A DNA stretch of 64,000 nucleotides from an uncultured Gemmiger sp. Its GTDB lineage: Bacteria; Bacillota; Clostridia; Oscillospirales; Ruminococcaceae. Every line of letters starts with the position of its first letter. Positions within the stretch are counted from its first letter, which is position 1. Positions 15,363 through 24,049 of this stretch are shown here, in pieces. Made by a program: the position numbers and the translations under genes. The notes below the pieces were generated by a model, which did no database searches, was not told where the DNA came from, and was given only the letters and a program-made list of their open reading frames with translations. The DNA lies in the NCBI GenBank assembly GCA_947631565.1, contig CANRLV010000001.1, positions 1-64,000 on the forward strand, read 5' to 3'.

Positions 15363-16310
15363 ATGAAAGCGGACAAGTATCTGTTTGACGGCTCAAAGCC
15401 CTGCAAGCTGGGCGACCTGCCCTGTGATTCCAAGCAGGACAAGGTCAACAAGGAAGCCATTTTGGCCAAGACCGCCAAAAACATCGAGAAGATGGCCGAG
15501 CTGCAGAACGCCTTCTACGCCGACGGGCGGCAGGGGCTGGTCATCGTGCTGCAGGCGCTGGACGCCGCCGGCAAGGACAGCACCGTGCGCCATGTGATGA
15601 GTGGGCTCAACCCGCAGGGCGTGACGGTGACCAGCTTCAAGCAGCCCTCCGGCGAGGAGGCCAAACACGACTACCTGTGGCGCGTGGTCAAGGCGCTGCC
15701 GCCGCGCGGCATGATCGGGGTGTTCAACCGCAGCCATTACGAGGATGTGCTGGTGGCCCAGGTGCACGACCTGCAAAAGACCTACGCCATGGCCCCGCGC
15801 GTGCTGGAGGACAGCAAAAAGGACTTTTTCAAAAAGCGCTACCGCCAGATCCGCGATTTTGAGGAGTACCTGTACGAGAACAGCTACCGCGTCGTGAAAA
15901 TTTTCCTGCATGTGAGCAAGTCAAAGCAGCGCGAGCGTTTTCTCGAGCGCATCGACGACCCCGCCAAGAACTGGAAGTTCTCGGCGAGCGATTTGAAGGA
16001 TCGGGCGCTGTTTGACGAGTACATCGGCACCTTTGAGGAGGTCATCGACGCCACCGCCACCAAACACAGCCCGTGGTATGCCCTGCCCGCCGACCAGAAG
16101 TGGTACACCCGCTACCTGGTCAGCGAGATCGTGCTGGACCAGCTCAAAAAATGTGAGCCGCAGTACCCCAAGCTCGGCAAGGCGGAGAAGGCGCATTTGC
16201 AGGAATGCCGCGACCAGCTGATGGCCGAGGCCGGCGCCATAAAGGACCAAAAGGAGCAAAAGCCGCGCAGGAAGCCCGGCCCCAAGCCAAAAAACAGCGC
16301 CAAGGCGTAA
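15363..16310 (+). CDS. Polyphosphate kinase 2 family protein
   Basis: A 315-residue PPK2-family enzyme that moves phosphate between polyphosphate and nucleotides. The Walker A-like loop is ALDAAGKDSTVRHV (about residues 65-78) and the downstream catalytic region is GVFNRSHYEDVLVAQVH. The pattern HVMSGLNPQGVTVTSFKQPS is that of the class III (one-domain) PPK2 proteins, which phosphorylate AMP and ADP. The C-terminal 30 residues are a Lys/Pro tail (RRKPGPKPKNSAKA), perhaps for binding polyphosphate or nucleic acid. AAAAGGAGG lies upstream. It belongs to no obvious pathway with its neighbours. Confidence 0.88.
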   Translation: MKADKYLFDGSKPCKLGDLPCDSKQDKVNKEAILAKTAKNIEKMAELQNAFYADGRQGLVIVLQALDAAGKDSTVRHVMSGLNPQGVTVTSFKQPSGEEAKHDYLWRVVKALPPRGMIGVFNRSHYEDVLVAQVHDLQKTYAMAPRVLEDSKKDFFKKRYRQIRDFEEYLYENSYRVVKIFLHVSKSKQRERFLERIDDPAKNWKFSASDLKDRALFDEYIGTFEEVIDATATKHSPWYALPADQKWYTRYLVSEIVLDQLKKCEPQYPKLGKAEKAHLQECRDQLMAEAGAIKDQKEQKPRRKPGPKPKNSAKA

Positions 16311-16341
16311 AATCGACGCACGGAAAGGCAGGTGAGGCGGT

Positions 16342-17451
16342 ATGGCACCCATCCGCGTTTTGCAGGTGATGCCGGCGATGGATGCGGGCGGCATGGAGAC
16401 CTTTGTGATGAACGTCTACCGCCGCATCGACCGCACCGCCGTGCAGTTCGACTTTTTGTGCCATTACGACAAACCGTTCTTTTTTGATGAAGAGATCGCC
16501 GACCTGGGCGGCCGTATGGTCAAGCTGACCGTCCGGCAGGACAATCATCTGCCCCGCTACCTGCGCGCGCTGGACGCACTGTTCGCCGCCCACCCGGAGT
16601 ACCGCATCCTGCACGGGCATTACAGCGGCTTCGGTATGTTCTATAACCCCCGCGCCGCCGCCCACGGCGTCACGGTGCGGGCCGGGCACAGCCACAACAC
16701 CGCCTATGAGCACAACCTGGTCGGCACGCTGGACCGGCTGATGAGCGCCCGCTTTTCGGCCGGCGTGACCGACCCTTTCGCCTGCAGCGCGGCGGCCGGG
16801 CGTATGCTGTTCCCGGGGCGTAACGTCACGGTCATCCCCAACGGCATCGACAGCGAGCGCTTCGCCCGCCCCGACCCTGCCGCCCGCGCCGCTTTGCGCG
16901 CCGAATGGGGCGTTGGCGAAAACGAGCTGCTGCTCGGCCATGTGGGACGCTTCAATGCGCAGAAAAACCACGCCGGGCTGCTTAAAATATTCGCTGCTGT
17001 GTGTCAAAGGGTGCCGGCGGCGCGGCTGGTCTGCATCGGCACCGGCCCGCTGGAGGCCGCCGCCAGGGCACAGGCCGCCGCGCTCGGCGTGGCCGACCGC
17101 GTGATCTTTGCCGGCGTGCGGTCCGACGTTGACCGCTGCTACCAGGCGATGGACGCCTTTTTGCTGCCGAGCCTCTTTGAGGGCGTGCCGGTCGTGCTGA
17201 TCGAGGCGCAGGCCAGCGGCCTGCCCTGCCTTGTGGCCGATACGGTGGACCGCGGCGCCGCCTTTGGGCAAAAGCTCTGGTTTTTGCCCATCGCGGACCC
17301 CGATCTCTGGGCGCAGCGGCTGGCGGCGGCCGACCTGAGCCGCGACCCCGACCCGGCGGCCGCCGCGGTGCGCGCCGGGTACGACATCCGCTTTGCCGCC
17401 GATACGCTGCAGGCCTTCTACCTGCGCAAGGCGGCGGAGGTGGGGCTGTGA
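16342..17451 (+). CDS. Family GT4 glycosyltransferase (EpsF-like)
   Basis: A 369-residue GT-B transferase, the first gene of a nine-gene transferase run. The N-terminal half begins RVLQVMPAMDAGGMETFVMN, a pattern of EpsF/CapM-type enzymes; the C-terminal half holds VTVIPNGIDSERF, VGRFNAQKNHAGLL and the donor-binding segment LLPSLFEGVPVVLIEAQ with the EX7E glutamates. It has no signal peptide and would act at the cytoplasmic face of the membrane on a lipid-linked acceptor. It overlaps the next gene (GTGA). The sugar is unknown. Confidence 0.85.
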   Translation: MAPIRVLQVMPAMDAGGMETFVMNVYRRIDRTAVQFDFLCHYDKPFFFDEEIADLGGRMVKLTVRQDNHLPRYLRALDALFAAHPEYRILHGHYSGFGMFYNPRAAAHGVTVRAGHSHNTAYEHNLVGTLDRLMSARFSAGVTDPFACSAAAGRMLFPGRNVTVIPNGIDSERFARPDPAARAALRAEWGVGENELLLGHVGRFNAQKNHAGLLKIFAAVCQRVPAARLVCIGTGPLEAAARAQAAALGVADRVIFAGVRSDVDRCYQAMDAFLLPSLFEGVPVVLIEAQASGLPCLVADTVDRGAAFGQKLWFLPIADPDLWAQRLAAADLSRDPDPAAAAVRAGYDIRFAADTLQAFYLRKAAEVGL

Positions 17452-18431
17452 GCGCCCCGCTGGTGTGCGTGGCGGTGCCGGTGTACAACGCCGCCGCCTG
17501 GCTGCCCGCCTGCCTGCAAAGCCTGGCCGCGCAGACACTTGCGGACTTTGTGTGCGTGCTGGTGGACGACGGCTCCGCCGACGATTCCGCCGCCCTATGC
17601 GCGGCCTTTGCCGCCAAAGACCCCCGCTTTGTGCTGCTGCGGCAGCAAAACCGCGGCGTCAGCGCGGCGCGGGCCGCCGCCGTGCGCGAGGGCCAGAGCC
17701 GCGGCGCCGCCTGGTTCGCCTTTTGTGACGCCGACGACGTCTGCCACCCCGACCTGCTGCGCGCGCTGCACGCGGCGGCCGCGGACAGCGGCCTGCCCGT
17801 CGCCTGCTGTCGGTTCGATACCTTTGCCGGTGCCGCGCCCGCCGATGCCCCGGTCTCGGGTGCCATTGGAGCCGTCAGGGCCCTGCCGGCGCCGCGGCAC
17901 CTGCAGGCGCTGCTCCACGACCACACGATGGATTACGGGCTGTGGAACAAGCTCTACGCGGCCGCGCTGATGGACCCGGCCCTGCTCGAAAACGGCTTTG
18001 CCTACAACGAGGATCTGCTCGCCAACTGGCGGCTGTTCGGCAGGGCGGCCGGCTGTGCGTTCGTCGATTTTGCCGGCTACCATTACCGCCAGCACGCCGC
18101 CTCGGCCAGCCATGCGCCGCTGCCGCTGCGCAGCATCCGGGAGCAGCGGCAGGTGGCGGCGCTCATATCGGCCGAAGCACCCGGCGCTTTAAAGGCCAGC
18201 GCCAATGCGTTTTATTATGAGAAGCTGGTCTACCTGGCCAGCATGATCCTGCGTCAGGCGGACCCCTCTCCCTACCGGGCGGAGCTGGACGCCCTGCGCG
18301 CCGAGATACGCGCCGATCTGGGCAAGGTACCGGGGCTGCCGCCCGCCATCCGCGCCGCGGCGTGGGCGACCGTGCGCTGCCCGCGCCTGTGGCGCCGCGC
18401 CTGCCGCCTTTTGTTGAGGGACCGACGGTAA
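17448..18431 (+). CDS. Family GT2 glycosyltransferase
   Basis: A 327-residue GT-A transferase starting with GTG at 17448, four bases inside the preceding gene. VAVPVYNAAAWLPACLQSL, VDDGSADDSAALC and the metal-binding DADD (FAFCDADDVCH) are in the first 110 residues. The second half contains WNKLYAAALM, typical of surface-polysaccharide GT2 enzymes acting on lipid-linked substrates. There are no membrane helices. The sugar is not predictable. Expression is coupled to the genes on both sides; the next ATG follows the TAA directly. Confidence 0.85.
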   Translation: MSAPLVCVAVPVYNAAAWLPACLQSLAAQTLADFVCVLVDDGSADDSAALCAAFAAKDPRFVLLRQQNRGVSAARAAAVREGQSRGAAWFAFCDADDVCHPDLLRALHAAAADSGLPVACCRFDTFAGAAPADAPVSGAIGAVRALPAPRHLQALLHDHTMDYGLWNKLYAAALMDPALLENGFAYNEDLLANWRLFGRAAGCAFVDFAGYHYRQHAASASHAPLPLRSIREQRQVAALISAEAPGALKASANAFYYEKLVYLASMILRQADPSPYRAELDALRAEIRADLGKVPGLPPAIRAAAWATVRCPRLWRRACRLLLRDRR

Positions 18432-19679
18432 ATGAAGCTTTTGTTCGTGCTCGATCAGGTGGAAGCGCCGCAGGCCGCCAACCCCGTTTTGGGGCGGCGG
18501 CTGGCGGCCGCTTTGCTTGCGGCCGGGCACGAGGTGCATCTTTTGGAGATGTGGGACGGCGCCACCCCGCTGCCCGCCCCGCCGGACGGCGCTGTGCGCC
18601 ATACCCTGCCCTTTGCCGATGAAGCGGCGATGGAGCAGGCGCTGGAGGGCGGCGCCGCGGGCGTCTCGCCGCTGCCGGTGCGCCTGGCCCGGCTGCTGCG
18701 CAGCCCCGCCGCCGTGGGCGCGGCTTTCCGGCAGTTCGTGCTGCACGCGCCCCGCCGCGTGACCGCCACCCGCGCTGCGCTGGAACGGCTGGATACCCGA
18801 TATCATTATGACGCCGTCTGCGCCGTGTGCGCGCCCTACCGCGCCGCGTTTGCGCTGGAAACGGCCGCCGTGCAGGCCAAAAAGCTGCTCTGGCAGCTGG
18901 ACCCTTATGCGGCGAACCGGACCTACCGCGCCCCCGGCGGCTATGCGCGGGAGGCGCAGTTGTTGGATGCCATGCACGCCACCCTCATCACCCCCGCCGC
19001 CGTGACCGACTACGCCCCCGGCGGGCCGCTGGCAGCCTGTCAAAGCAAGGTGTTCTGCGCCGGCTTCCCGGTGTTGACGCCGCCCGAAAGCGCCGCCCCC
19101 GCGGCCGGCCCCGCCGGGCCGCGGCACTGCGTGTTCTGCGGCACGCTGTATAAGGGCCTGCGGGAGCCGGGCTTTGCGCTCGACCTGTTCACGGCCCTCG
19201 ACGACCCCGGCTGGGTGCTGGACATCGTCGGCCCCGGCTGGGCGGCGTTCGAGGCCGGGCGCGTGCAGGCACAGGCGGCCCTGGGCAGCCGTCTTCACAC
19301 CGGCGGGCCGGTGCCGCGCGCCGAGGCGGCGGCGCTGGAGGCGCAGGCCGAGGTGCTCTTGAGCCTGGGCAACGCGATGGACAACCAGCTGCCGAGCAAG
19401 CTGTTCGGCTATTTTGCCGCCGGCAAGCCGGTACTGCACCTGGCCGTGCGCGGGGACGATCCCGCCCTGCCCTACCTGCAAAAATACCCGCTGGCGCTGG
19501 TCCTGCACGCCGGCGGCGACGTACACGCGCAGGCCGAAGCGCTGCGCGCCTGGCTGGGCACCGTGGCCGGACGGCGGGTGCCGTTTGAACAGACGGCGGC
19601 GCTGTACCCGGACTTCACCCCTGCCGGGGTGGCGGCGGTCTTTCTGCGCGCCGCCGGAGGGGAGGCGGACCCGCTATGA
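18432..19679 (+). CDS. Divergent GT-B-type glycosyltransferase
   Basis: A 415-residue protein with a two-lobed GT-B look: KLLFVLDQVEAPQAANPVLG at the start, a first lobe with KKLLWQLDPYAANRTY, and a second lobe with VFCGTLYKGLREPGFAL and the late segment LPSKLFGYFAAGKPVLHLAV, which matches the donor-site region of GT4 enzymes. The classical EX7E is not obvious, so the family is less certain than for its neighbours. It begins directly after the preceding stop and overlaps the next gene (ATGA). Confidence 0.7.
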   Translation: MKLLFVLDQVEAPQAANPVLGRRLAAALLAAGHEVHLLEMWDGATPLPAPPDGAVRHTLPFADEAAMEQALEGGAAGVSPLPVRLARLLRSPAAVGAAFRQFVLHAPRRVTATRAALERLDTRYHYDAVCAVCAPYRAAFALETAAVQAKKLLWQLDPYAANRTYRAPGGYAREAQLLDAMHATLITPAAVTDYAPGGPLAACQSKVFCAGFPVLTPPESAAPAAGPAGPRHCVFCGTLYKGLREPGFALDLFTALDDPGWVLDIVGPGWAAFEAGRVQAQAALGSRLHTGGPVPRAEAAALEAQAEVLLSLGNAMDNQLPSKLFGYFAAGKPVLHLAVRGDDPALPYLQKYPLALVLHAGGDVHAQAEALRAWLGTVAGRRVPFEQTAALYPDFTPAGVAAVFLRAAGGEADPL

Positions 19680-20947
19680 AACACATCCTTTGGCTGGTGA
19701 GCGTCACGCTGCCGCAGGCCGCCGCGGCCTGCAAGGTACCGACGACCGAGGTGGGCGGCGGCTGGCTGACCGGCCAGCTGAACGCCCTGCGCGGGCAGCT
19801 GCCGCTGACCGTGTGCGCGCTGGACCCGCACCTGACCGCCCCCGCCGCCGGCGAGGCGGACGGCGTGCGCTACCGCCTGCTGCCCGCTGCCGCGCCCGAC
19901 CTGGACGGCCTGCTGGCCGCGGAAGCGCCGGCGCTCGTGCACGTCTGGGGCACCGAGTACGCGGCCGCGGCCGCCATGCAGGCGGCGGCCGCGCGCGCCG
20001 GGGTGCCGGTGCTGTTCTCGGTACAGGGCGTGATGCGGGACTGCGCCGCCCATCTGTTGGACGGCGTGCCGCAAAAATACATCCGTTCCGGGCCGCTGCA
20101 AAGGCTGGCGGCACGCTTTGCGCCGGCCGGCCTGTTGGACGGGCTGCAGGCGCAGTTTGACGCCCTGGCCGCGGACGAGGCCGCGCTGCTGGCGCGCGCC
20201 GCCTATGTGACCGGGCGCACCGGCTTTGACCGCCGCGCCATGCAGGCGCTGGCCCCGCGGGCGCGCTATTTTGCCTGCGGCGAGACGCTGCGCCCTGCCT
20301 TTTACACGGGGCCGCTGTGGTACCCGCGCACCTTCGGCCAGGCGCCGGTCATTTTGATGACGCAGGGCAACTACCCGCTCAAAAACCTGCACACGGCGCT
20401 GCAGGCCATGCCCGCCGTGCGCCGGCGGTGGCCGGGCGCCGTCCTGCGCGTGGCCGGCTGGCCGCCGCCCGACAAGGGGCCCCTGCTGGCGCCGGTGGTG
20501 GACCTGCTGCAGCCCTACTGGAAATACTGTAAGGATCTGGCGCGCGCGCTGGGCCTGCAAAACTGCCTGCAATTCACCGGTCCCCTGGGCGAAAGCGCCA
20601 TGCGCCAGGCATTTTTGGACGCTGACGTGTATCTTTTGCCCTCGACCTGTGAGAACAGCCCCAACAGCCTGGGCGAGGCGATGCTGCTGGCCATGCCCTG
20701 CGTGGCCAGCAATGCCGGCGGCATCCCGGACGTGCTGGCCGACGGTGCCGAGGGCATCTTGTACGGCGACGCCTGTGACGCCGCCGCCCTGGCCGGGGCT
20801 TTGTGCGATCTCCTTGCGCGCGCCGACGGCGGCGCCGCCCTGGGCGCGGCGGCGCGCACGCGCGCCCTGGCCGACCATGACCCCGCCGCCAACGCCCAAA
20901 CGCTGGCGGGCATCTACGCCGCCATCCTGAACGGAGGTGCAGCATGA
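19676..20947 (+). CDS. Family GT4 glycosyltransferase
   Basis: A 423-residue GT-B transferase. The N-terminal lobe contains TTEVGGGWLTGQLNALRG; the C-terminal lobe has MTQGNYPLKNLHTALQA and the donor-binding stretch LLPSTCENSPNSLGEAMLLA, with Glu residues in the EX7E position, then AGGIPDVLADGAEGILY. This is typical of surface-polysaccharide transferases. It overlaps its neighbours on both sides by four bases. Confidence 0.85.
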   Translation: MKHILWLVSVTLPQAAAACKVPTTEVGGGWLTGQLNALRGQLPLTVCALDPHLTAPAAGEADGVRYRLLPAAAPDLDGLLAAEAPALVHVWGTEYAAAAAMQAAAARAGVPVLFSVQGVMRDCAAHLLDGVPQKYIRSGPLQRLAARFAPAGLLDGLQAQFDALAADEAALLARAAYVTGRTGFDRRAMQALAPRARYFACGETLRPAFYTGPLWYPRTFGQAPVILMTQGNYPLKNLHTALQAMPAVRRRWPGAVLRVAGWPPPDKGPLLAPVVDLLQPYWKYCKDLARALGLQNCLQFTGPLGESAMRQAFLDADVYLLPSTCENSPNSLGEAMLLAMPCVASNAGGIPDVLADGAEGILYGDACDAAALAGALCDLLARADGGAALGAAARTRALADHDPAANAQTLAGIYAAILNGGAA

Positions 20948-21948
20948 GCACCGCCAAGATCACCGTCATCATCCCCTGCTACCGGGCCGCGGCCACGCTG
21001 CCCGCCGCCGCGGCCAGCGTTCTGGACGGCGCGCCGGCGGACCTTACGCTGCTGCTTGTCGACGACGGCAGCCCGGACGATACCGGCGCCGTGTGCGATG
21101 CGCTGGCCGCGCAGGACGGGCGCATCACCGCCCTGCACCGGGCAAACGGCGGCCCCGCCGCGGCACGCAACACCGGCCTGGACGCCGCCGCGGGCGACTG
21201 GGTGCTGTTCGCCGACGCCGATGACACGCTGCTGCCCGGTCTGTGGGCGGCCCTGCCGCCGGCGTTTGCCAGCGGCGCCGACATCATCATGTACGGCATG
21301 GAACGGGCCGCAGGCCCCTCGGCCTGCCCGCTGGCGCCGGGCTTTTACGCCAGCCCCGCGGACTTTGGCCCGGCGCTGGAGCCGCTGCTGTTCGAAAGCG
21401 GGTACCTGGCCACCCCCTGCAACAAGCTGTACCGGCGCCGGCTGCTGGACGGTGTCCGCTTTGACGAGGCCCTGCGCATCAACGAGGACGTGCTGTTCAA
21501 CCTGCAGGTGCTGCAGGCGCTGCCCGCCTTCTACTGCCTGGAGCGCGCCTTTTACCATGAAAACAACGTCACAGCGGGCAGCCTGTCCCGCCGGCTGCGC
21601 GGCGACCTGCTGGACGCCGAGACCGTGACCCGCCCCGCGCTGGACGCCTTTTTATGCGCCGCCGCCGTGCCGCCGCCTCAGCGTGCCGCGCTGCTGCGCA
21701 AGAGCCGGGTGCGGGCGGCCCTCAACCAGTACGGGCTGCTGACCGGCTGCCCGGGCGCGATGCCCTTTGCGCAGCGCCGGGCCCTGTTCGCCCGCATTTT
21801 GGCCGACGCCGACGCCCGCGCCGCCCTGACCGCGCAGCTGGCCGCCGACCCGCACCGTCTGCTGGCCCTGCCCTACCGCCTGGGCGCGGCGGCCGGCTGG
21901 CCGGGGTGGCTGGCCGCCTACACGCAGTGTAAAAACCACTTTCTGTAA
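20944..21948 (+). CDS. Family GT2 glycosyltransferase
   Basis: A 334-residue GT-A transferase: ITVIIPCYRAAATLPAAAAS at the start, LLVDDGSPDDTGAVCDALA, AARNTGLDAAAGDWVLFADA followed by DD, and later CNKLYRRRLLDGVRFDEALR. This build is shared with the other GT2 proteins in the run, so several are likely paralogues. GGAGGTG precedes the ATG, which overlaps the stop of the preceding gene. Confidence 0.87.
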   Translation: MSTAKITVIIPCYRAAATLPAAAASVLDGAPADLTLLLVDDGSPDDTGAVCDALAAQDGRITALHRANGGPAAARNTGLDAAAGDWVLFADADDTLLPGLWAALPPAFASGADIIMYGMERAAGPSACPLAPGFYASPADFGPALEPLLFESGYLATPCNKLYRRRLLDGVRFDEALRINEDVLFNLQVLQALPAFYCLERAFYHENNVTAGSLSRRLRGDLLDAETVTRPALDAFLCAAAVPPPQRAALLRKSRVRAALNQYGLLTGCPGAMPFAQRRALFARILADADARAALTAQLAADPHRLLALPYRLGAAAGWPGWLAAYTQCKNHFL

Positions 21949-21962
21949 AAAGGAGCCTGCCC

Positions 21963-22967
21963 ATGCCCGCCGCGCCCAAAATCAGCATCATCACCAGCGT
22001 GTATGACGCCAAAGACTATCTGCCCCTGACCGTGCGCAGCATTCTGGCCCAGACCTTCACGGACTTTGAGCTGCTGCTCGTGGAGGACGGCAGCCCCAAC
22101 GGCTGCGGCGAGCTGTGCGACGAGCTGGCCAAAACCGACCCGCGCATCCGGGTGTTCCACAAGCCCAACGGCGGGCCGGCCAGCGCCGCCAACGTCGGGC
22201 TGGACAACGCCCGCGGCGACTACGTCGGCTTTGTGGACAGCGACGACCTGATCGAGCCGACGATGTACGAGACGCTTTACCGCGCACTGCAAAGCACCGG
22301 TGCCCGCGTGGCCGCCTGTGCCGGCGACGCCATCGACGAGGCCGGAGCGCCCATCCCCGGGCGGGAGATCACCATCCGCCGGACCGGTGAGCGCGATGCG
22401 ATGGAGCTGCTTTTGGATTCCTTCCAGACCGGCAGCTTCTACGGACCGTTGAGCTGGAACAAGCTGTTTGACCGCCGCCTGTTCACCGAAAAAGGAATCC
22501 GTTACGATGAAACGATGTTTTTTGGTGACGATGCGAGCATTTTGCATCTTGTGTACGAGGGCGAGCGGGCCGTCTGCCTGACCGATGTGCTCTATCACTA
22601 CCGCACCCGCCGCGGGCAGATCACGGGCAAGCTGTTCCCGCCGCGCAAGCTGGACAACCTGCGTATGTACTGGGACTGGCTCACATACTTTGCCGCCCGG
22701 CCCGAGCGCGCCGAGTACTACCAGTGGGCCGTGGCGTGGTACTGGCAGATGTTCTATCTTTTCTGGTGCATGGCGGCCGAGGCCGGTACCCTTGCCGGGC
22801 TGCGGTCTGCCTTCCTGGCCCACAAAAAGCACCTGAACGCCCTTTTGCCGGCCATCCTGCGCTGCCCGTATGTGCCAGGATTCGAGAAATTCCGCGCCCT
22901 GCTCTTCACCGTCAGCCCCGACCTTGCCTACGGTCTGGCAAAAATTTGGGGGCGTTCAGCGCGGTAA
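21963..22967 (+). CDS. Family GT2 glycosyltransferase
   Basis: A 334-residue GT-A transferase with ISIITSVYDAKDYLPLTVRS, LLVEDGSPNGCGELCDELA, PNGGPASAANVGLDNARGDY and VDSDDLIEP, then WNKLFDRRLFTEKGIRYDE. AAAAAGGAG precedes the ATG. The C-terminal part (LRMYWDWLTYFAARPERAEY onward) is rich in aromatic residues and may hold the acceptor site or contact the membrane. It is followed by an internal promoter for the next gene. Confidence 0.87.
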   Translation: MPAAPKISIITSVYDAKDYLPLTVRSILAQTFTDFELLLVEDGSPNGCGELCDELAKTDPRIRVFHKPNGGPASAANVGLDNARGDYVGFVDSDDLIEPTMYETLYRALQSTGARVAACAGDAIDEAGAPIPGREITIRRTGERDAMELLLDSFQTGSFYGPLSWNKLFDRRLFTEKGIRYDETMFFGDDASILHLVYEGERAVCLTDVLYHYRTRRGQITGKLFPPRKLDNLRMYWDWLTYFAARPERAEYYQWAVAWYWQMFYLFWCMAAEAGTLAGLRSAFLAHKKHLNALLPAILRCPYVPGFEKFRALLFTVSPDLAYGLAKIWGRSAR

Positions 22968-22972
22968 AGTGC

Positions 22973-23002
22973 TTGAAGCCGATGCCCGGTTTGTGCTATA
23001 CT
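22973..23002 (+). promoter_or_regulatory. Internal promoter in the transferase run
   Basis: -35 TTGAAG (22973-22978), 18-bp spacer, -10 TATACT (22997-23002), in the 73-bp gap before the GT2 gene at 23041, which is among the longest gaps in this run. Confidence 0.6.
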
Positions 23003-23040
23003 GGTATGAGGTATCCTCTGCCTTGAAAGGAGCTCGCCCT

Positions 23041-24021
23041 ATGCAGAGCATCACTGTCAGTGTGATCGTGCCGATCTATAATACCCGCCCGTTTTTGGAG
23101 GCGTGCGTGCAGAGCATCCTGGACCAGCAGTTCGACCGTTCGTTCGAGGTGCTGCTGGTGGACGACGGCGCCACCGACGGCTGCGCCGCGCTGTGCGACG
23201 GCTTTGCCGCCCAGGACCCGCGCGTGCGGGTGTTCCATCAGGAGAATCAGGGCCTTTCGGCGGCGCGCAACACCGGCATCGACGCTGCGCGCGGGAAATA
23301 CATCGCCTTTGTCGACTCCGACGACATCCTGCTGCCCGGCTACCTGCAGAAGCTCTATGACGCCTGCGAGCGCAGCGACGCCTACATGGCCATCTGCGCC
23401 GTCGAGGACGTGAACGAGGACGGCACCAGCACCCGGCCGCCCTTCTACAGCCTGCCCACCCAGGTCGGGGTTTTCCCGGGGAAAGAGCTGCTCAAATATT
23501 TCTTTGACCACAACGGCACCTATTACACGGTGGCCTGGAACAAGCTCTACCGGGCCGAGACCTGGAAGCTGCTGCACTACCCGGAGGGCCGCCTGCACGA
23601 GGATGATTTCATGGCCCACCGGCTGTTCTGGCACACCGAGAACGTCGTCTGCCTGGACGAGCACCTGTACCAATACCGCCTGCGCGGGGGCAGCATCACC
23701 CACACCGGCATCACCCCCTCCGCCTTTGACGCCGTGGACGGTCTGGTCGACCGTTACCGCTTTTATACCGAGAACCACGCCGACCGCGCCATCACCGACG
23801 CCGCCTATGCGGCCTGCTGGCGGCGCTACCTGTTCCTGTGCGCCAAGGTGCGCCAGGCCCCGACCCGCGAGCTGGTCAAGACCATCAGCAAGGAGCAGTT
23901 TTTGATGCAGGGACTCATCGGCTACCTGCCCAACTGCAAGGGCCTGAAGACGACCGAAAAGCTTTCCTGCGCGCGGTGGGCGATGATGCCGGCCGAGTCG
24001 CTGGTGCCGATCAAAGACTGA
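23041..24021 (+). CDS. Family GT2 glycosyltransferase
   Basis: A 326-residue GT-A transferase. The ATG at 23041 follows AAAGGAG; a longer in-frame reading back to 22870 would run through the preceding gene and the promoter. Motifs: VSVIVPIYNTRPFLEACVQS, LLVDDGATDGCAALCDGFA, SAARNTGIDAARGKYIAFVD followed by SDD, WNKLYRAETWKLL, and HEDDFMAHRLFWH, where the ED pair is the usual catalytic base region. Compared with the other GT2 genes of the run, it has less Ala-rich filling and may be closer to the ancestral form. Confidence 0.88.
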   Translation: MQSITVSVIVPIYNTRPFLEACVQSILDQQFDRSFEVLLVDDGATDGCAALCDGFAAQDPRVRVFHQENQGLSAARNTGIDAARGKYIAFVDSDDILLPGYLQKLYDACERSDAYMAICAVEDVNEDGTSTRPPFYSLPTQVGVFPGKELLKYFFDHNGTYYTVAWNKLYRAETWKLLHYPEGRLHEDDFMAHRLFWHTENVVCLDEHLYQYRLRGGSITHTGITPSAFDAVDGLVDRYRFYTENHADRAITDAAYAACWRRYLFLCAKVRQAPTRELVKTISKEQFLMQGLIGYLPNCKGLKTTEKLSCARWAMMPAESLVPIKD

Positions 24022-24049
24022 CCCCCACACCCGCAAAGGAGGCCCCGCC

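Noticed and set aside
16144..17538. A 464-residue minus-strand frame opposite PPK2 and the first GT4 gene
   Set aside because: Antisense shadow across two conserved genes and their junction.
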